DNA from: Diaporthe sp. PMI_573
Taxonomy: Eukaryota; Ascomycota; Sordariomycetes; Diaporthales; Diaporthaceae
Length of the DNA stretch: 64,000 bases
Direction: 5' to 3'
NCBI GenBank assembly: GCA_021399435.1
Contig: JAJTUP010000015.1
Span: 434,001-498,000, forward strand
Both the position numbers and the translations under genes were made by a program. Within the stretch, counting starts at the first letter, position 1, and each line of letters starts with the position of its first letter. Of the stretch, positions 53,291 to 63,593 are shown piece by piece. Below the pieces are notes generated by a model. That model worked only from the letters and a program-made list of their open reading frames with translations. It had not been told where the DNA came from and made no database searches.

Positions 53291-55030
53291 ACGATATACT
53301 TGCACAGCCTAAAATTAGGTGGACTAATATTTGATACGCACACAGAGACATGAGTACGCCTTTCCACCCTGCCAACACCCGTTTGTCTATGACTTTTCGT
53401 CACTGGAAAAACTTGCGGCGGCTCAAGGACCGTCGGTCCCGTGGCGTAACCAGGCTTTCGCAGGGGAAGGGCATTTGATGGTTTGCCTCTCAAGGCATCC
53501 TCACTTTGGGCCAGAGGATCCAGCAACATGACTGTGCACCCTTTTGTCGTACCGCTGCGTGCGGTGACGACACCAGGATGATAGCAGTCCAGGTCAAGGC
53601 AACCAACAGACATTTCTATACTGTGACCGCATTGAGTGAATGACCCTAGTCCTTTGGCGACCGCTTGTTACCCCCAGCACTCTCATGAGACAGTCTATTT
53701 TGAGAACCCTCGTTGATGTTCTCGGAGAGCTGCTCGGCCTTGCTCGCGGGCTGCACGTTCTTGAGTCTTCGCGCGTAGGTTCTGCTTTGGGACCTTAACA
53801 CCCATCATGAAGCGGACCGGGCTTCTTGCAACCGGACAGAATCATCTCATTTTATCTGGCGACTGCTGGATGTTGCCCCCGTCATTGGACCCTTCCACTG
53901 TGGCGGCCATCCTGCCATGTTCACACTTCCCATGATGTGCCCACATTACAAACGAGGCTGCGTATACCTGACAGTCCACGAAAAGAGGTATCCGGCCGAA
54001 GCTCAGCTCGTCCGCGTTGGTGTTCGTGGGCTCAGACCTACAAGGAACTGCAATCTCGGAGAACCCTGAAAGATTCATATTTCTGCTTGGGGATACAAAT
54101 TGCACTCTGCCATTTCACTTCTACGCATGCTAAATGTCAAACATCTTGCCCCGCATATCAGCTACGGCTGGGGCGTTGCGAGCCATGCTGTATTCTCACG
54201 TCCGTCGAAACAGCGCAAACGGGCTGAGTATCGCCCTCCACACAGTGCACATGCAGGGGATGGCTAGAATCTAGGGTCAACACTTCCATCTTCCTGAGGT
54301 CAGCACGCTTGGCACACACTTAAGGGTGTTTTAGTCCCAAGGCCCTTTCAAGACTAATTCAATGTAGATAGGGGCACGGGCACTTGCACTGTTCCTTGTT
54401 TGTTCGAGGGTAGGAGGATACTTTCGCCTGGCTGCTTGAGCCATGTTTGTGGAAACAAGAGACAATATATCAAATGCTAAATTTTAAGAATGCAGGACCT
54501 GAGTTCAGTGCCAGGGACAGATCCGAGAAGCGCATCGAAGGGCCGAGTGTGCGGCACTCATCCGTCAGCGATTGAGAACAACAGCAGCTTCCGCCTCCTT
54601 TTAAACTACCAGGGCCGTGGACAGGAGATTGTTCGGACAAACCTGCAAGGTCGTGCTTTTAGAGACGAGGCGTCAATTGTCTGACTGGAAATGCATATTC
54701 TTTTGGCGGTCAAAGTGCATAGGGCCGGCAAAGAGGTTGGAGATCGAACAGCGCTTCAATCGAGGCTGGTTAAGACACTGGGATTGTTGGGAAAACATGA
54801 GCGGAATGGCGTCCTGTGCAATCGTGTCTAGCCCTCCTGGAATCAGGCGAACTGGGTTTGCCTCAAGCTGAACCTTTCCTTGCCCAGCCACAGTTCCCAA
54901 ATAATTACTCATAGAATTTCGCTGCGAAATTCCCGAGCTGCAGGATTTGCTGGAACAATCAGGCCTGGGATTAATGTTGGGAAATTCCGTACACATATTG
55001 CAACTGTCACGGTCCTTTTCCTGACCTTGG
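53291..55030. other. Intergenic region, no gene seen
   Basis: About 1.7 kb with only short frames and no family character. It separates the housekeeping genes from the accessory oxidoreductase genes. Confidence 0.45.
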
Positions 55031-55600
55031 TACCCAATCTCGTGTCCAAGCCAGCCTGACCAGCTGTGCAGCAAAGAGGCTCGGTGACGACGTCGCGCCG
55101 TTAATCAAGACGTTCACAATCTGTCCGGCTGGCAGGTCCAGCCGACCAAACCACTCTGTTTGCACAAACGGGCACGGGAATTGAAGCCGCGAGAAAACAC
55201 CCTGGGACGCAGTAAGGCCGCACAAGTTGAGAGTTGCGGCTTGCTCGAGGGACAAGAAATGTGGGACGTGCCAGACCAGGTTCCCATTCAATCACTGATG
55301 GAGCAGGCTGCGCAACGGGAGGAGTATACATCAGCCAACGAGCCATGGCAAATACATATGCGAGCGTACGAGGTCGACTTACCGCCTTGGACGAAGCCCG
55401 CAACCCGCGTCCCGACCTTGGTTCGTGGATCGACGTGGTTGGCGAGACCCTCGCCCACCTTGACCACTTCGCCCGCGAAAAGTCGCTTCCCATCACACGG
55501 CGGTCCTACGCTGCTACCGGACTGGCAGTCATCAGACCATGGCCAAAGACTCACAAGAAGAACATGCGCCCCTCCCCCCACATATGGTGTTACTACTTAA
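55031..55600 (-). pseudogene. Decayed zinc-type alcohol dehydrogenase/enoyl reductase
   Basis: Fragments of the medium-chain dehydrogenase family (ToxD-like trans-enoyl reductase branch) lie in order on the minus strand. FAGEVVKVGEGLANHV...VGTRVAGFVQGG comes first, then a GTAAGT donor. After it comes a diverged SLADVY segment and NLVWHVPHFLSLEQAATLN in another frame. GQIVNVLINGATSS and AAQLVRLA, the nucleotide-binding part, follow. A frameshift lies in the A/T run at 55478-55481, where VMGSDF and FAGEVV sit in different frames. A stop lies just upstream of VMGSDF, and the C-terminal half is missing. The parts are too eroded to encode an enzyme. It is immediately upstream of the aldo-keto reductase and divergent from it. 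Confidence 0.65.
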
Positions 55601-55659
55601 CTCCGGGCTCCATCCTACTAGTCGGTCAGTGTGCTTGGACTAGGACGGACTATTAGGCA

Positions 55660-56184
55660 AAGCGCACCAAGATTGGAAGCCTCCGCTCTTCAGCAGGGTC
55701 TGTATTCCAACGACTTGCTGGCGTCATCAACATTTGACAGCGGCCGCCGCAGCGGTGGTGGAGCCAGAAACCACTCCCGATTAATTGAATGTCGCAACAA
55801 GACTAATCCTTCCTTGCATCGTGCGGCCGCACCCATTCGCTTAACGCCGTTACGACCTCACTACGTCCGAAACCAGACAATAACAAGCTGGAGATTGTGC
55901 ATAGGACCGTACCTGTAGACCCTCGACAGCCAGGCTCAATTATTAAGCGCTTGTCTGGCCAAGTACAGGCCTCGATCTTCATACTTGCGCTTGGTCCCGT
56001 GGCCGCCTGCAATGATCAACCTGTAACATCACAGAGTCTCCAGTTGGCATATAAAATCCAGGGCGACCCACGCCTTCATTGACTTGTTGACATCAACAAC
56101 TCCTCCTCACACCTCACACCAGGCACAGCCAATTCTTCTCAGATCCTACCATACCAATATTAACACATCAAAACAGACATTGCC
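55660..56184 (+). promoter_or_regulatory. Promoter region of the aldo-keto reductase
   Basis: No gene seen. A TATAAAA box lies at 56050-56056, about 130 bases before the ATG, followed by a C/T- and AC-rich leader. Confidence 0.55.
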
Positions 56185-57330
56185 ATGTCTGTCTTCCGAC
56201 ACGTCCCAGAGCCCCAGACCGAGCTCGGTCGTTATCGCGTCCTGTCTAGCAATGCAGGCGTAAAGGTCTCTCCTCTTGTCCTCGGGGCAATGTCACTTGG
56301 AAAGGCTTGGGGTGCTGTTACCGGGGCTGTAGACGAGCAGGAGGCTTTCAAGGTGTTGGACGCATTTGTGGACGCCGGTGGGAACTTCATCGACACGGCA
56401 AACAACTACCAGAACGAGGAGTCCGAAACGTACCTCGGCAATTGGTCGACTGCCAGGAAGAACCGCGATCTGCTCTTCCTAGCGACCAAGTACACCAACG
56501 CATTCCGGTCACACGAACTTGGACCCGGCCGCTCTGTCAACTTTGGCGGTAACAACAAGAAATCTCTCTTCTTGTCCGTCGAGGCTTCCCTGCGCAAGCT
56601 GCAAACAACCTACATCGACCTGCTCTATGTCCACTGGTGGGACTGGTCGACGTCCATCGAGGAGCTCATGGACTCGCTCCACATCCTGGTCGAGCAGGGC
56701 AAGGTCTTATACCTCGGCATCTCTGACACGCCGGCATGGGTTGTCTCGGCCGCCAACACATACGCCAGGGCGCACGCCAAGACGCCCTTCTCAGTCTACC
56801 AGGGCCGCTGGAGCGTCTTGGACCGCGACTTTGAGAGCGACATCCTCCCCATGGCCCGTCATTTCGGCTTGGCGCTGTGCCCATGGAACGTGATCGGAGG
56901 AGGCGAGCTCAAGACCAAGAAGCAGATCGAGGCGCGCAAGTCGTCCCAGGAGGGCGGCCGCTTCAGGGAGCAGAGCGAGGCTGCCCGCAAGGTCAGCGAG
57001 GCGCTGGAGAAGGTGGCTGGCGAGCACGGTGTCGACAGCATCCAGCAGATCGCCCTAGCCTACGTCCTCAGGAAGTCGCGGAATGTGTTCCCCCTGGTTG
57101 GGATCCGCAAGGTTGAGCACTTGCAGGATAGCATCAAGGCACTGAGCATCCGCTTGACTGACGACCAGGTCAAGTACATAGAGAGCCAGAATCCGTTCGA
57201 TGTCGGCTTCCCGATGAACTTCGTCGGTGAGAACCCTAGGGAGACTGGTGGTTACAATACCTTGGCGGAGTCGCTGCTTGCCGCCAAGGTTTCTTTCGAG
57301 AAGCCATCTAAGCCAGCTGGCTATGAGTGA
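56185..57330 (+). CDS. Aldo-keto reductase, norsolorinate-reductase/aryl-alcohol-dehydrogenase type
   Basis: Intronless, 381 residues, the normal length of this fungal AKR branch. The catalytic tetrad is visible: Asp in GGNFIDTANNY, the Tyr of the same motif, Lys in FLATKYTNAF, and His in YVHWWDWSTSIEELM. GISDTPAWVVS and a C-terminal NADPH-binding part (VFPLVGIRKVEHLQDSIKAL) complete the barrel. Members reduce aldehydes or ketones with NADPH, such as aryl aldehydes or the side chain of norsolorinic acid in aflatoxin-type pathways. The substrate here is unknown. It has its own TATA box and lies convergent with the Zn2Cys6 regulator gene, between two broken oxidoreductase genes. Confidence 0.92.
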   Translation: MSVFRHVPEPQTELGRYRVLSSNAGVKVSPLVLGAMSLGKAWGAVTGAVDEQEAFKVLDAFVDAGGNFIDTANNYQNEESETYLGNWSTARKNRDLLFLATKYTNAFRSHELGPGRSVNFGGNNKKSLFLSVEASLRKLQTTYIDLLYVHWWDWSTSIEELMDSLHILVEQGKVLYLGISDTPAWVVSAANTYARAHAKTPFSVYQGRWSVLDRDFESDILPMARHFGLALCPWNVIGGGELKTKKQIEARKSSQEGGRFREQSEAARKVSEALEKVAGEHGVDSIQQIALAYVLRKSRNVFPLVGIRKVEHLQDSIKALSIRLTDDQVKYIESQNPFDVGFPMNFVGENPRETGGYNTLAESLLAAKVSFEKPSKPAGYE

Positions 57331-57826
57331 TTTGAGTTCAGTTCAGTTCAATGATATTTGAAGATAGAATCAAACATCAACCATGTTCTTTTGCCAAAAC
57401 CCTCCTGATCGTGATACAGTGTTCCACTTTGGGTGACGGATTCTGTTCCGTAATTAAAGCACACGTGCGGCTGAACTCTCTGGAAACCAAGGTCCTGTCA
57501 CAATGCGAACGGGGGCAACATGCTTTAACCATCAAACAGGCAACAATAGTCAAAGCCAGTGTAGGACAGACAAGATTCAATGAGCCACGAATAATCTTGA
57601 GCTGTTCTTGACGGTTTTTGGCCTCTTCTCACGCCAACATTAACGCCGCAATTATACGTATTTCAACCGATCGGATACAGCTCATGACCTGGTAGCTAGA
57701 TAACCCAACAGACTTGGCCCGGGGCCCCTTGGGAGGATCCGAGGTATTCTTGACTTGCAAATAAGACCAAGTCCGAATATCAACACTCCTCCGCAGCTTC
57801 GGGAACCCGGTCTGAATGACTAAGAC
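57331..57826. other. Convergent region, aldo-keto reductase/regulator
   Basis: About 500 bases with two 3' ends. No gene seen. Confidence 0.5.
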
Positions 57827-60414
57827 TCACGTGGCCACGTCTGCCAACCAGTCGGAACCTCCATTGATGCCGTCGCCGACCTCTCTCATCAAGCTATCGA
57901 AGAAGGCCATATCGACACCCTGAAGCGCCCAGTCATCGACTCCAGCAGCTTGTGGGTGCCCATCTTGTTGTAGGGGCACTTCGAGAAATGTGCTTGAGTT
58001 TGGGAATCCATGATGCGTATCAATAAAACTATCACCAACGGTGACAGACTGAGACTGAGACGAGAGCCCTCCTACTTGAGCTTCGGTCCCCGCCAATAGC
58101 CCATCATGTCGGTCGTATGTCATGTCACTAGGTCCTGCATCGATGGGTTTCCAGCTTTCAGCGCGACTTTCGGAGCCAGAAGAACACGCTTCGGCTTGCG
58201 TATTGGTCCCGCCTGAGCCCAGGGCACCAGAACCCAGAGTCTGCTGGTGCTGGATTTGGTTGGCAGTGCATGCGGTGCTCGGTAGCGCCTTGGGCAGTTC
58301 CTTGGAGATAATGCCGTCGCGACCGATCTTGATGGCTCCAAAGTGAGGAATGCGGACGCACACGGCGCCGCTCTGATCCCGCTCGAGCTCTCCGACTTGA
58401 TCGTCCACGCTCGCCGGCCCCTGCATGCTCGGATCACCGACAAGCTGTGCTCGTCCGGCGGCCGCAACAGCCGCTTCGGCCTCTATTATGAGCAGCCGTC
58501 GAAGCAGTTCCGCGCTCTGCGCGCCTAGTGTGTCCTCGTTCAGCCGGCTCAATTCCTCCATGCTCTCCTGCACCTGCTCCACCATTGCGCGGTCGCCGGG
58601 GCGCTGATGCGTCAGTAGGTTCTCTGTCTTCGGCCTATGCCGGCCCTCTTGCTGCTGCTCAGAAGAACCGAGGACGACAGCCGCGCAGCGCCGATGCCCG
58701 TCAAGGTGTGCTATTATCAAAGTCATTGCCGCCATCAGGGAGAAAAAGTGCATAGTCCGGCACCAGAAAGCGATGCGGTCGATGCTCTGGAACATCATGA
58801 ACCGAGAGAGCACCTCGCGGGAGGCGTTGACGCAGGTTATCCGCGAGTAGTCGTCTCTGTCTCCGGTCGAGTTTGAGCGCAGCATATACGGTAGGTGGAG
58901 CTGATTGAGCAGATTGTAATGGAACAGCTGGTGGAATAAGCGTCGCATGTCCCAGAATAGCGCCTCCGGATCGCTGGCGATAGCCAGGTTGGCAGTGAGC
59001 CACCATTTTTGTGGCAGGTCTTCGGCCGCCTCCTGGAGCTCCCCGTCTAGCTCGTGCGTCAGAGTAACGTCTTTGGAACTCGGATCAGAGTGGTTGCGCT
59101 CCAAGATGCGAGATGCGATGGTGCAGTGTATGCGCTCAAGACGTCCCATAGGCGAGTCGTTTGCGAGCATCGCTCCGGAAGCCATGCTATGATCGAGTGT
59201 GCTCTGAGGGAGGCCCAGCATGAGACAGAGGTGGCGTTCAGAAAACAGGATGCGAAACCATATGCCACTCGGGTTGGGTCGAGTCTCCGGGTCAAGACGA
59301 GCACACTGCGCAGCCTGAATCCCAGGTCGGTGGAAGCCCATCAATTGAGCGATGACCATAGCTCTCCGAATGGCAATCAAACCTTTTCGTAGGTTTCCAC
59401 CGTTGGTATGATACATGCTCTCTATCATGACACACTCTAAGCCCTCGACGCTACCGAGAAGATCATCATCCATGGTGACTAGACGGATAGAAATATCGGC
59501 CAACTGTTTCATCATTTGCCGGGGCGGCTCTGAAAGTCCTGCGGTCTCGTTTTGAAGATTAGGATGGAGATGCTGCAAAAAAGTGGCGACCCAGAGCATA
59601 TGTCGTGCTATCAAAACAGGATGAACGTTCGGGCCAGGAGTCTTGAGCAAGCTTGCTAAAGGCTTGGTTTCGGCTCGCTCGAGATCATTGTATGTGGCCA
59701 TCATCATTTGAAAGAATCGGGTAGATATCTTACCCCGTGTTCCAATTATGATCTCGATATCTTCCGGCGTCGGCAAGACTTCATGCAGGACTTTGGAAAG
59801 CTCCTCATGATTTCCCGGGCCGGGAAGACAATCTTTAGAAGACTGAGGCCTTCGGAGCCCATTGTTGCTTTGACCATCCAAAACTTCGTACTGGACGGTC
59901 TCATCATTCTAATTGGAGAACTTAGCAATCGATCTTTTGGGGAAGACCTCTTGAGTTTTGGACTCACCGCAGGGGATTGACATAAACCGATGGATTGTAG
60001 AGATTCAGAATTTAAAGACGCCGGAGTAAGGATGCCGCGGCTGGGTTTGTCTCCGCCTCTTGTTGCCTCGTATGGGCCAACAGACACAGCCTCATCGGGA
60101 GTCCCTTGGAGCAGTTTCTCAACGAGTGCTTCTACTCTAACAACACGGTCGCCCATCTGGAGGCTTCGGTCCAAAGAAGTAGAGATCACCTCGGGAAACT
60201 GCTGGCCAACACACTCGGCGCCACGTCGCTGACAACTGATGCATATGGAGTCTGCGGGCGAGCGGAAGATGCATCTCATCTTCCGTCTCCTGCACTCCCA
60301 GCAGCTGCGAGTGCCTTTCCGAACTTTTCTTTTCTTCATTTCGGGTCCGCCGTCGGCTTCATTGGCGCGATTGGACCTGAGAGACCGCCTGGTTGGCTGA
60401 ACAGTTGCATCCAT
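57827..60414 (-). CDS. Zn2Cys6 transcription factor with fungal-specific domain
   Basis: Two exons, 60414-59968 and 59908-57827, separated by a 59-base intron (GTGAGT...ATTAG), give 842 residues. The zinc cluster near residue 38 is CWECRRRKMRC followed by CISCQRRGAEC, spacing C-x2-C-x6-C-x9-C-x2-C-x6-C. It is preceded by the basic stretch KKRKVRKGTR. A coiled-coil linker (VRVEALVEKLLQ) follows. The fungal-specific middle domain includes ADISIRLVTMDDDLLGSVEGLECVMIESMYHTNGG, GLIAIRRAMVIAQLMGFHRPG and WFRILFSERHLCLMLGLPQS. The C-terminal part is Ser/Gly/Gln-rich. Such proteins usually bind CGG triplets and often control neighbouring genes. It is divergent from the epoxide hydrolase, the likely target. 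Confidence 0.93.
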
Positions 60415-60870
60415 GTCTGCTTGTTTGGTAGAGGTCGCTTTGAGGTATTGGATAATCCAGAGGCACTGCCATCGCAGGTGCCGGTGAACTCATGGAAAAA
60501 CCACCGTAGTAAGCTAAGTGGCTGGTCCAATATGAAGTGCTAAAGAGCTGTTTGGCGGATGACATGGATGACATGCAGGAACTTTTGAGGATGAAGTGGG
60601 GGGCGTGAGGCTGCCTGGCCGGCTTTCGACCGGGAGCTCGGTGGACGAATGTAGACGGGGTTCCCCGATATTGTACCGCACACACATCTTCGTCCGTTCA
60701 TCCACCATTTCGACCCCGGGTGGAACGCCTCATTCGGACCATGTTGTGTGATTCTTCGTATATATTGTGACGAGGTCTCATATAAAATCTCCTCGGCTTC
60801 AGTCAAACGTCGCGCAATATGGGTCTCTCATCTTACAACCCAGTTGATACTGACACAAGAGGATTTCATC
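60415..60870. promoter_or_regulatory. Shared promoter of the regulator and the epoxide hydrolase
   Basis: 456 bases between the two ATGs. It holds CGG-N6-CCG at 60656-60667, CGG-N7-CCG at 60620-60632, and a TATATA at about 60757 facing the epoxide hydrolase. Confidence 0.6.
60656..60667. promoter_or_regulatory. CGG-N6-CCG inverted repeat
   Basis: CGGGGTTCCCCG, an inverted CGG pair with six-base spacing, the class bound by Ppr1-like Zn2Cys6 dimers. A second pair with seven-base spacing is 24 bases away. Binding by the neighbouring regulator is inference. Confidence 0.5.
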
Positions 60871-62242
60871 ATGGCAAGTCAGTTTGGCATCATTCCCAAG
60901 AGCATATCAGGCAACCCCGAACATTTTACCTTCCATGTCTCCGCAAAGGACTTTTCTGAGTTCCGAGAGCTCTTGGAGCTGTCAAAGATCGCGCCCACAA
61001 CCTGGTGGAACCGACACAGCGATGACGGTCGATTCGGAGTGTCCCGCCAGTGGCTATGCCAGGCAAAGGAGACATGGCTCACCGACCTGGACTGGCGCAA
61101 GCACGAGGAGCGTATCAATAGCTTTCCCAACTTCAAGCTCACCATCAATGATCTGGAAGCCGGGCAAGTGACGCTCCACTTCGCCGCGCTGTTCTCCACG
61201 AATGAGGACGCCACGCCGGTTATCTTCTTACACGGGTTCCCAAGCTCGTTCATGGAGTTTCTACCGATGATGCAGCTACTCGTCGATAAATACACACCCG
61301 AGACGCTACCGTACCATATTATAGTGCCGTCATTGCCCGACTATGGACTGTCCGGCGGCTCTAGTCAAGATACCGAGATCACGCTGGACCAAGCTGCACG
61401 GATGATGCACCAGTTGATGATAGACCTTGGGTTCAGCAAAGGATACATAGCGCAGGGAGGCGATCTCGGCAGCCTACTCGCAAGGATTATGTCCGTCAAC
61501 TACGAGGAATGTAAAGCTTTACATGGTACGGGAGCATTGCCCCACAGAGAACTAGAGCCAAGGGAGATAGCTTACCATCTCATAGTCAGTATGCTTTCGT
61601 TAAACGCAGGAGAAGCGGCGCCTCCCTCCGAGATTCTGGGCCCGGAAGATCTGCAGCAACTTGAGCGGACGGCGGCGTGGGGCCAAACCGGTCTGGCGTA
61701 TGCGCTTGAGCATGGCACTCGCCCTTCGACTGCCGGGTTGGCGATATCGTCCAGCCCGCTCGCATTGCTAGCTTGGTAACTGATCTACCGACCTATCCTG
61801 ATTCTCAGCTAATGGTAAGATAGGGTTGGTGAGAAGCTTGTCGAATGGGCCGACCCGCGGGAGCCACTCTCTCTCGACACCGTGCTGGCCATGGTTAGCT
61901 TTTACTGGTTCACAGATACTTTCCCCCGTAGTATGTACCACTCGCAGGCCCTGAAGAGTTTCATGGAGGGAAATCCGTTTCCCATATCAAAGGAAAAGCC
62001 GCTTGGCTACACGCTGTTCCCGCGCGACCTCGTCGTACTTCCCTACGCCTGGGCAAAGCAGATATATCCCAACCTCCTGTTCTTCAAGGCTCACGCCTCA
62101 GTGAGTGGTGTCCTCCAGCTGGCTTGTTACAGAGATTAATACTGATTCAATTTCATAGGGAGGGCACTTTGGCAGGCTGGAGCAACCACAAGCATTCTTG
62201 GAGGATGTCGAAGAGTTCGTGAGAGAGGTCCGCGGCGACTAG
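60871..62242 (+). CDS. Epoxide hydrolase, microsomal type (alpha/beta hydrolase)
   Basis: Three exons, 60871-61775, 61824-62100 and 62159-62242, give 421 residues. The N-terminal epoxide-hydrolase domain covers about residues 15-110 (FTFHVSAKDFSEFRELLELSKIAPTTWW, WLTDLDWRKHEERINSFPNFKL). The catalytic fold shows the oxyanion motif HGFPSS, the nucleophile Asp in AQGGDLGSLLARI, the cap-domain region FYWFTDTFPRSMY, and the catalytic His in GGHFGRLEQP. Such enzymes open epoxides to diols, in detoxification or in secondary metabolism. A frame extends upstream of 60871 but has no ATG. Introns are 48 and 58 bases, and exon joins give LLAW-VGEKLVEWADP and HAS-GGHFGR, as expected. Confidence 0.93.
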
Positions 62243-63030
62243 AGCGATGGCGCGATCAATTGATGTCATCAGTAGATGTCCTATCGTCCAGCCAAAGATA
62301 TCATGTCAAGAAAACTAGTGCATTAAAAAGTAAACGGTACATCGATTCTATTGTTTGAAACTTTGCTCGGGGCAATTTGGTGGTGACAATGGGCTGTTGC
62401 TGTGTTGAGATCATTGATCTCAAGAGCTTAAATCCGTAAAGACCGTGCAACACGGTGTTTACCGATGTCATCTAGGTTAGATGCGAGGCTTCAACGGTAA
62501 AGCCCATGGAGACACTGAAACGTAACGGCCAATACTTCGGTGCAACACAACGAGTAGATTATAATGGTGCTTATAATTGTCAGTCTCTTGACATCACCGA
62601 GGCATGGACTATCGGCAGGTGAGTGAAAAGCCCGTTGCATGGCTCACAAGTCATGCCGTGCCATAAATACGTGGATAGAGCTACCATAGAGAATGTGCTC
62701 CGTAGCCCCAAGCTCTGTTATTTCCGACAGCTAGGCGGCGACACTGGCTACACATGTCAGCGGACGCGAGATCGATAGCAAGTAGACTCGAGTGGGAAGT
62801 CTGTGGCAACACGCGATGTTGAATTATGCGTGTGCGGCTCTGCCCATGCACCTATTCCTGATTTCTATCCCTCACAGGTCTAGAAAGCCGTCGTCAATTA
62901 GCTTTGTGGATAAGTAGGCAGGGGACACATCTATTCGCACCAGCACACATACACTCGAGTAAGAAACAAATTTCATTCGTATAAGCCATCACGCATCTCG
63001 TGCCACCCACCCTCGATCAGTAATATCGCA
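62243..63030. other. Intergenic region, no gene seen
   Basis: About 790 bases without a coding frame of known family. It is the 3' region of the epoxide hydrolase and the former promoter of the broken dehydrogenase. Confidence 0.5.
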
Positions 63031-63593
63031 ATGTCGTTGGTGCCCGAGTCCAGCCAAGGAGCAAGCACAACGTCGTCCGAAAAGACCGTCGTTCTCGTTA
63101 CTGGTATGAAGCCTGGCATGTGAAGGTGAGAACGGCGATTAACACTTGGGTTATAGGCGCAAACAGCGGGCATCGGCTTTGAGACAGTGGCAGTGCTGGC
63201 CGGCCAGTCCAGCGAGATTCACGTCCTGCTGGGCAGCCGCAGCATGCAAAAGGCGAAAAAGCCGTCCACGAGATCCAATCGACGTACGGCGCGTCACTCA
63301 AGAGCCGCCCTTTCACTGCCATCCAGATCGATATCACGCTGCGCAACGACCCGGAGCACAGGTTCTACGGCATCGACGGCGAGGCCTGCCGCACCAGCAA
63401 GGCGGCCTTGAACATGGGTGCCTCCTGCCAGCGCTTCAGAAACGCCGCCGACGGCATCAAGGTCGTCGCATTCAACCCGGGCTGGTGTCTCTCGAACTTG
63501 ACGGGGGAGCAGGGCCGTGAGTGGCGCATCAAGGGCGGTGCGAGGGATCCAAATCGGTTGCTGCATGTGGACTGCGGTATTCTCCCCTGGTAG
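63031..63593 (+). pseudogene. Decayed short-chain dehydrogenase/reductase
   Basis: An ATG at 63031 opens a normal N-terminus ending VVLVTG at an intron (GTATGA...TTATAG, about 63102-63156). The Rossmann motif that should read GANSGIG is broken by an extra G, giving a stop four codons later. The frame resumes as FETVAVLAGQSS...VLLGSRSM, shifts again at the run of A near 63256, and continues as AVHEIQSTYGASLKS...IQIDIT. The central part, including the Asn and Ser active-site segments, is deleted. The active-site remnant (CRTSKAALN, where YxxxK would be, with Tyr replaced by Cys) and the C-terminal KVVAFNPGWCLSNLTGEQGRE follow. It ends at TAG 63591-63593. Confidence 0.8.

Noticed and set aside
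53172..53378. Short ATG frame MRAPSPSF... as first exon of the Gln-rich gene
   Set aside because: The plausible GTGAAT-CTCCAG intron after it joins the wrong phase to the downstream exon. The frame could be a short upstream frame only.
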